Source: an uncultured Treponema sp. (GTDB lineage Bacteria; Spirochaetota; Spirochaetia; Treponematales; Treponemataceae). Taken from it: a stretch of 16,641 nt of DNA. The stretch covers positions 1 through 16,641 of the forward strand of contig CAKUWD010000042.1 in NCBI GenBank assembly GCA_934699065.1. Reading direction: 5' to 3'. The notes under the pieces were generated by a model. The model was not told where the DNA came from and did no database searches. It saw nothing but the letters and a program-made list of their open reading frames with translations. Of the stretch, positions 13,738 to 16,641 are shown piece after piece (within the stretch, counting starts at the first letter, position 1; every line of letters begins with the position of its first letter). The position numbers and the translations under genes were made by a program.

Positions 13738-15565
13738 TAAAGAAAAAGGCACTGTAAAAAAGGTGCTCTCATTAGTACATAAACTGGTTCCGGGCTATCT
13801 TACACTGCTTATAATTATCCGGGTACTTGCTGCTTCCTTCCCATTTGTCGGAATTATCTTTTCGAGCATAATTCTTGATCAGCTTGTTGCACGTGAAAGC
13901 TTTGAAATAATCATGAAAAATACTCTTATTATGATTGCAATTGGAAGTTCTCTTATTCTGATTCGCTGGGGACTTGAAGCTGCAAACTGGGTAAAGAAGT
14001 TTGAGCTCTCTCATAAAATCAGTCAAATGATTTGTGATAAAACCTTTGACATAGATTATGACGTACTCGAAAAACACGAAACTCTCGACATGATCAAAAA
14101 GGCAAAGGATGGAACAAATTCTTCCGGCGGTATGAGACAGTTCTGCGATAATCTTGCAAGCCTTCTTGAAAAAATCATAAGAATTGTTTATTCAGTTGGA
14201 ATTCTTGTTTATCTTTTTATTCCAAATCCTAATGCCAGTGGCGAAGGAATTGCCCTGATTCTGAATAAATGGTACAGCCTCTTTATAATGGCCGCCGTTA
14301 TGATTCTTCATCTTGTAATTTCATTTTTTGTAAATAAAAAATCTGCTGCTCTTCAGATGAAGTTTTTTGAACGCAACGTTTCTTACAACAGATATTTTTC
14401 TTACTGGTTTAATCTGGTATTTGATTACTCTATCGGAAAATATATCCGCCTTTACAAAATGCAGAAAGTTGTTCTTTCCCGCGTTCAGCAGACAAACGAT
14501 ACCCTGGAGCAGGAGTTTACCTCTTATCTGAATGACAATCTTAAAATTACCCTGATTCCGGTTTTGACAGAATTTGTACTTCAGCTTACCTGTTATGCTT
14601 ATGTCGGCTTAAAGGCTGTATGCAATCTGATTAGTGTGGGAAGCTCTTTGAAATACGTTACAGCCTATAAAATTCTCGTGGAGTCTATAACAGGAATTTC
14701 TGATACCTTTGTTCAGCTGAATGTTGAGAGTAAATACCTTTCCTTCTTCTATGATTACATGCAGATTGAAAACAAGCGTTATGAAGGAACAATTCCAACA
14801 GAAAAACGCGACGACAATGTTTTTGAAATTGAGTTCCGTGATGTTTCCTTTAAGTATACCAATTCAGAGACCTGGGCTTTGCGTCATGTAAATCAGAAAA
14901 TTACACTGGGAACAAAGAATGCTGTTGTAGGAAAAAATGGTGCAGGTAAAACAACCTTTATAAAACTGCTCTGCCGTCTTTATGAACCTACGGAAGGCCA
15001 GATTCTTTTGAATGGAGTTGATATCCGTTATTACGATTACAAGGATTATGCAAAGCTCTTTGCTATTGTATTCCAGGACTTTAATCTCTTCTCATTCCCA
15101 CTTGGTGAAAATGTTGCGGCTGGTGCTGAGTATGATAAAAAGCGTGTTCTTGAATGTATTGATAAAGCCGGATTCACAGACCGTCTCAACCGTCTTGAAA
15201 AAGGTCTTGAAACAAACCTCTATCAGTACAGTGATGAAGACGGTGTTGAGATTTCCGGTGGTGAGGCACAGAAGCTTGCAATTGCCCGTGCCCTTTATAA
15301 GGATGCTCCGTTTGTAATTCTTGATGAACCGACTTCGGCTCTGGACCCGGTAGCTGAGTTTGAAATCTATCAGAACTTTGACAATATGGTTAAGGACAAG
15401 ACTTCAATTTATATCAGTCACAGAATGTCCAGCTGTCGTTTCTGCGACAATATTATTGTATTTGATGAAGGAAAAGTTGTAGAGCAGGGCAGCCACGAAA
15501 AACTTATGGCAGACGGCGGACTTTACAGCGAACTCTGGAATGCACAGGCTCAGTACTATGCTTAA
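13727..15565 (+). CDS. ABC exporter half-transporter (membrane plus ATPase domains), subunit 2
   Basis: A 612-residue half-size exporter of the same family as subunit 1. A six-helix membrane domain (about 15-310) is joined by a short linker to the ATPase domain starting near FEIEFRDVSF. The motifs are Walker A GKNGAGKTT (402-410, Lys408), Q-loop VFQD, signature ISGGE (509-513), Walker B VILDE with catalytic Glu534, SALDP, and His565. Both subunits therefore keep intact catalytic residues, unlike heterodimers with one degenerate site. AGGAGA at 13715-13720 lies inside the end of subunit 1, 6 bp before the ATG. The start overlaps subunit 1 by 11 bp. Its TAA at 15563-15565 overlaps the stop of the convergent helicase gene. 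The substrate is unknown. Confidence 0.93.
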   Translation: MKNNKEKGTVKKVLSLVHKLVPGYLTLLIIIRVLAASFPFVGIIFSSIILDQLVARESFEIIMKNTLIMIAIGSSLILIRWGLEAANWVKKFELSHKISQMICDKTFDIDYDVLEKHETLDMIKKAKDGTNSSGGMRQFCDNLASLLEKIIRIVYSVGILVYLFIPNPNASGEGIALILNKWYSLFIMAAVMILHLVISFFVNKKSAALQMKFFERNVSYNRYFSYWFNLVFDYSIGKYIRLYKMQKVVLSRVQQTNDTLEQEFTSYLNDNLKITLIPVLTEFVLQLTCYAYVGLKAVCNLISVGSSLKYVTAYKILVESITGISDTFVQLNVESKYLSFFYDYMQIENKRYEGTIPTEKRDDNVFEIEFRDVSFKYTNSETWALRHVNQKITLGTKNAVVGKNGAGKTTFIKLLCRLYEPTEGQILLNGVDIRYYDYKDYAKLFAIVFQDFNLFSFPLGENVAAGAEYDKKRVLECIDKAGFTDRLNRLEKGLETNLYQYSDEDGVEISGGEAQKLAIARALYKDAPFVILDEPTSALDPVAEFEIYQNFDNMVKDKTSIYISHRMSSCRFCDNIIVFDEGKVVEQGSHEKLMADGGLYSELWNAQAQYYA

Positions 15566-16641
15566 ACTTTATGAAGCGGCGCCTTGAAAGACATCTTTCT
15601 TGGCGTTGCTGTTTTTTCAAATTGAATTGTGTAAGTGCCGTCTAACTCATCAATTTCCAAGATGATACCACGGCCTAGAATTCCATGTTCAACGGCATCT
15701 CCTTTTTTGAGGCCTGAGAGCTCTGATTTTTTCTGGAGCTTTGTTTCACTTTCCTGGACATATAGTTTTGTTTTTGCAATAAGGCCTGCAGGAAGCTCAA
15801 CCTCGTAATTGAGCAGAGGCCGGTCAATGTCAAAAATAAAACGGGATGGATAGCGGCTTCCTGAAACTTGTGAGAAGCCTTCAGCCTCAGTCAGAAATAA
15901 AAGCTTTTCTGCCCGAGTAACTGCTACAAAGACAAGCCTGCGTTCTTCTTCCATTGCCTCCAGGGTATCGGTCTTTTTGCTTGGGAAGGTGTTTTCGTTG
16001 AGCCCCGCAATAAATACGACCGGGAACTCAAGTCCCTTCGCAGTGTGAACTGTCATCAGCCGAATTGCATTTTTTGAGTTTTCAATATCTGCATTTGTAT
16101 AAAGGGCTGCGTGTGCCAGATAGTTTTCCAGAGTACATTCTTCGCCACAGGATGTTTCGTATTCGTAAATGGACTGCTTAAGTTCTGCAAGATTGTCCAG
16201 TCGCTCCTGACTACCTTCCGTTCGTAAGGCAAGCTCATAACCACTTTCATTCATAAGGTGACTGAAAACCTCTGAAATCTGACGGCCTGGATATGTAACA
16301 GAAAAGCTTTCTATCAGATCAATATATTTTTGTGCAGTTGTGTTTGAAAAAAGCGGGTCGCCTACCATAAGTTTAAGTGCCTCATAAAGCGAACCCCCGT
16401 TAGCTTCAACATACTCTTTAAGTGCTTTAATACGGCGTTCACCAACATTTCTTTTGGGCTGATTTACTGTTCGCAAAAACGAAAGGTCGTCTTTGTAGGC
16501 TATCATACGAAGATAGGAAAGTGCATCTTTTATTTCTGCCCGGTCAAAAAAAGGAAGACCAGAATTCAGAGTGTAGGGAAGTTTTTCGCGCTGAAAAACT
16601 TCTTCAATTGGGCGGCTTATATAATGGGCACGGTAATGAAT
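15562..16641 (-). CDS. pcrA: UvrD/PcrA-family superfamily 1 DNA helicase (N-terminal part beyond the window)
   Basis: The minus-strand frame is open from the right edge (16641) to a TAA at 15564-15562, giving 359 residues of the C-terminal half. It enters with HYRAHYISRPIEEVF and LPFFDRAEIKDALSYLRMI, a characteristic UvrD/PcrA segment. Helicase motif V is LMTVHTAKGLEFPVVFIAGL, followed by NENTFPS. Motif VI is EEERRLVFVAVTRAEKLLFL. The last ~45 residues (GDAVEHGILGRGIILEIDELDG...) form the small Tudor-like domain found at the PcrA/UvrD C-terminus, which contacts RNA polymerase in characterised members. An internal ATG at 16506 is not the start. The role is DNA repair and replication-fork maintenance. 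uvrD, pcrA and rep cannot be told apart with certainty from the C-terminal half. Confidence 0.93.
   Translation of the reverse strand: MHYRAHYISRPIEEVFQREKLPYTLNSGLPFFDRAEIKDALSYLRMIAYKDDLSFLRTVNQPKRNVGERRIKALKEYVEANGGSLYEALKLMVGDPLFSNTTAQKYIDLIESFSVTYPGRQISEVFSHLMNESGYELALRTEGSQERLDNLAELKQSIYEYETSCGEECTLENYLAHAALYTNADIENSKNAIRLMTVHTAKGLEFPVVFIAGLNENTFPSKKTDTLEAMEEERRLVFVAVTRAEKLLFLTEAEGFSQVSGSRYPSRFIFDIDRPLLNYEVELPAGLIAKTKLYVQESETKLQKKSELSGLKKGDAVEHGILGRGIILEIDELDGTYTIQFEKTATPRKMSFKAPLHKV

Noticed and set aside
13727..15565. Degenerate ATPase site in one half of the exporter pair
   Set aside because: Walker A lysine, catalytic glutamate, signature and H-loop histidine are present in both subunits; the Glu in place of Gln in the signature occurs in both.

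Overview
The window looks like chromosomal DNA from a spirochaete, most likely a host-associated (gut, rumen or oral) Treponema. This is an inference. It rests on the CMP kinase with a GKSGCGNTT loop, the FolC with a GSKGKGS loop, a lipoprotein with a loose spirochaete-type lipobox, and an intracellular GH5 glycosidase set among housekeeping genes. No tRNA, rRNA, CRISPR array, insertion sequence or phage gene was seen. Coding density is very high and the longest stretch without a gene is about 150 bp.

Left half (1-8840): the end of a yicC-family endoribonuclease gene, a palindromic dispersed repeat, a CMP kinase (cmk) and a GH5 glycoside hydrolase, all on +. These converge on thrC, which is transcribed on the minus strand behind a lipoprotein gene. 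A divergent promoter region then serves the lipoprotein (-) and alanine racemase alr (+). alr converges on folC (-). folC is divergent from trpS (+), and a perfect 17-bp hairpin lies between them. trpS ends at a strong bidirectional terminator shared with a seven-TM GGDEF diguanylate cyclase gene on the minus strand.

Right half (10165-15565): a compact signalling and export module, all on +. It has a LytTR response regulator, a GHKL histidine kinase with only one membrane helix and no sensor domain, and two overlapping half-size ABC exporter genes that probably form a heterodimer. Just upstream of the first transporter gene is a pair of imperfect 15-bp direct repeats exactly 21 bp apart, which is the geometry expected for a LytTR dimer. 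It sits at about -75 to -40 of a promoter with a poor -35 box. The simplest model is that the kinase/regulator pair switches on the exporter and the exporter may supply the sensory input. No pheromone or substrate gene is visible. The diguanylate cyclase is divergent from this module and shares its upstream region. The window closes with the 3' part of a UvrD/PcrA helicase gene on the minus strand.

Two features recur across the window. Three of the four convergent gene pairs overlap by their stop codons in the same TTAA tetranucleotide, with no terminator hairpin noticed between them. Sequence resembling dispersed palindromic repeats appears twice, once between yicC and cmk and once in frame inside the first ABC exporter gene, where it lengthens the linker before the ATPase domain.
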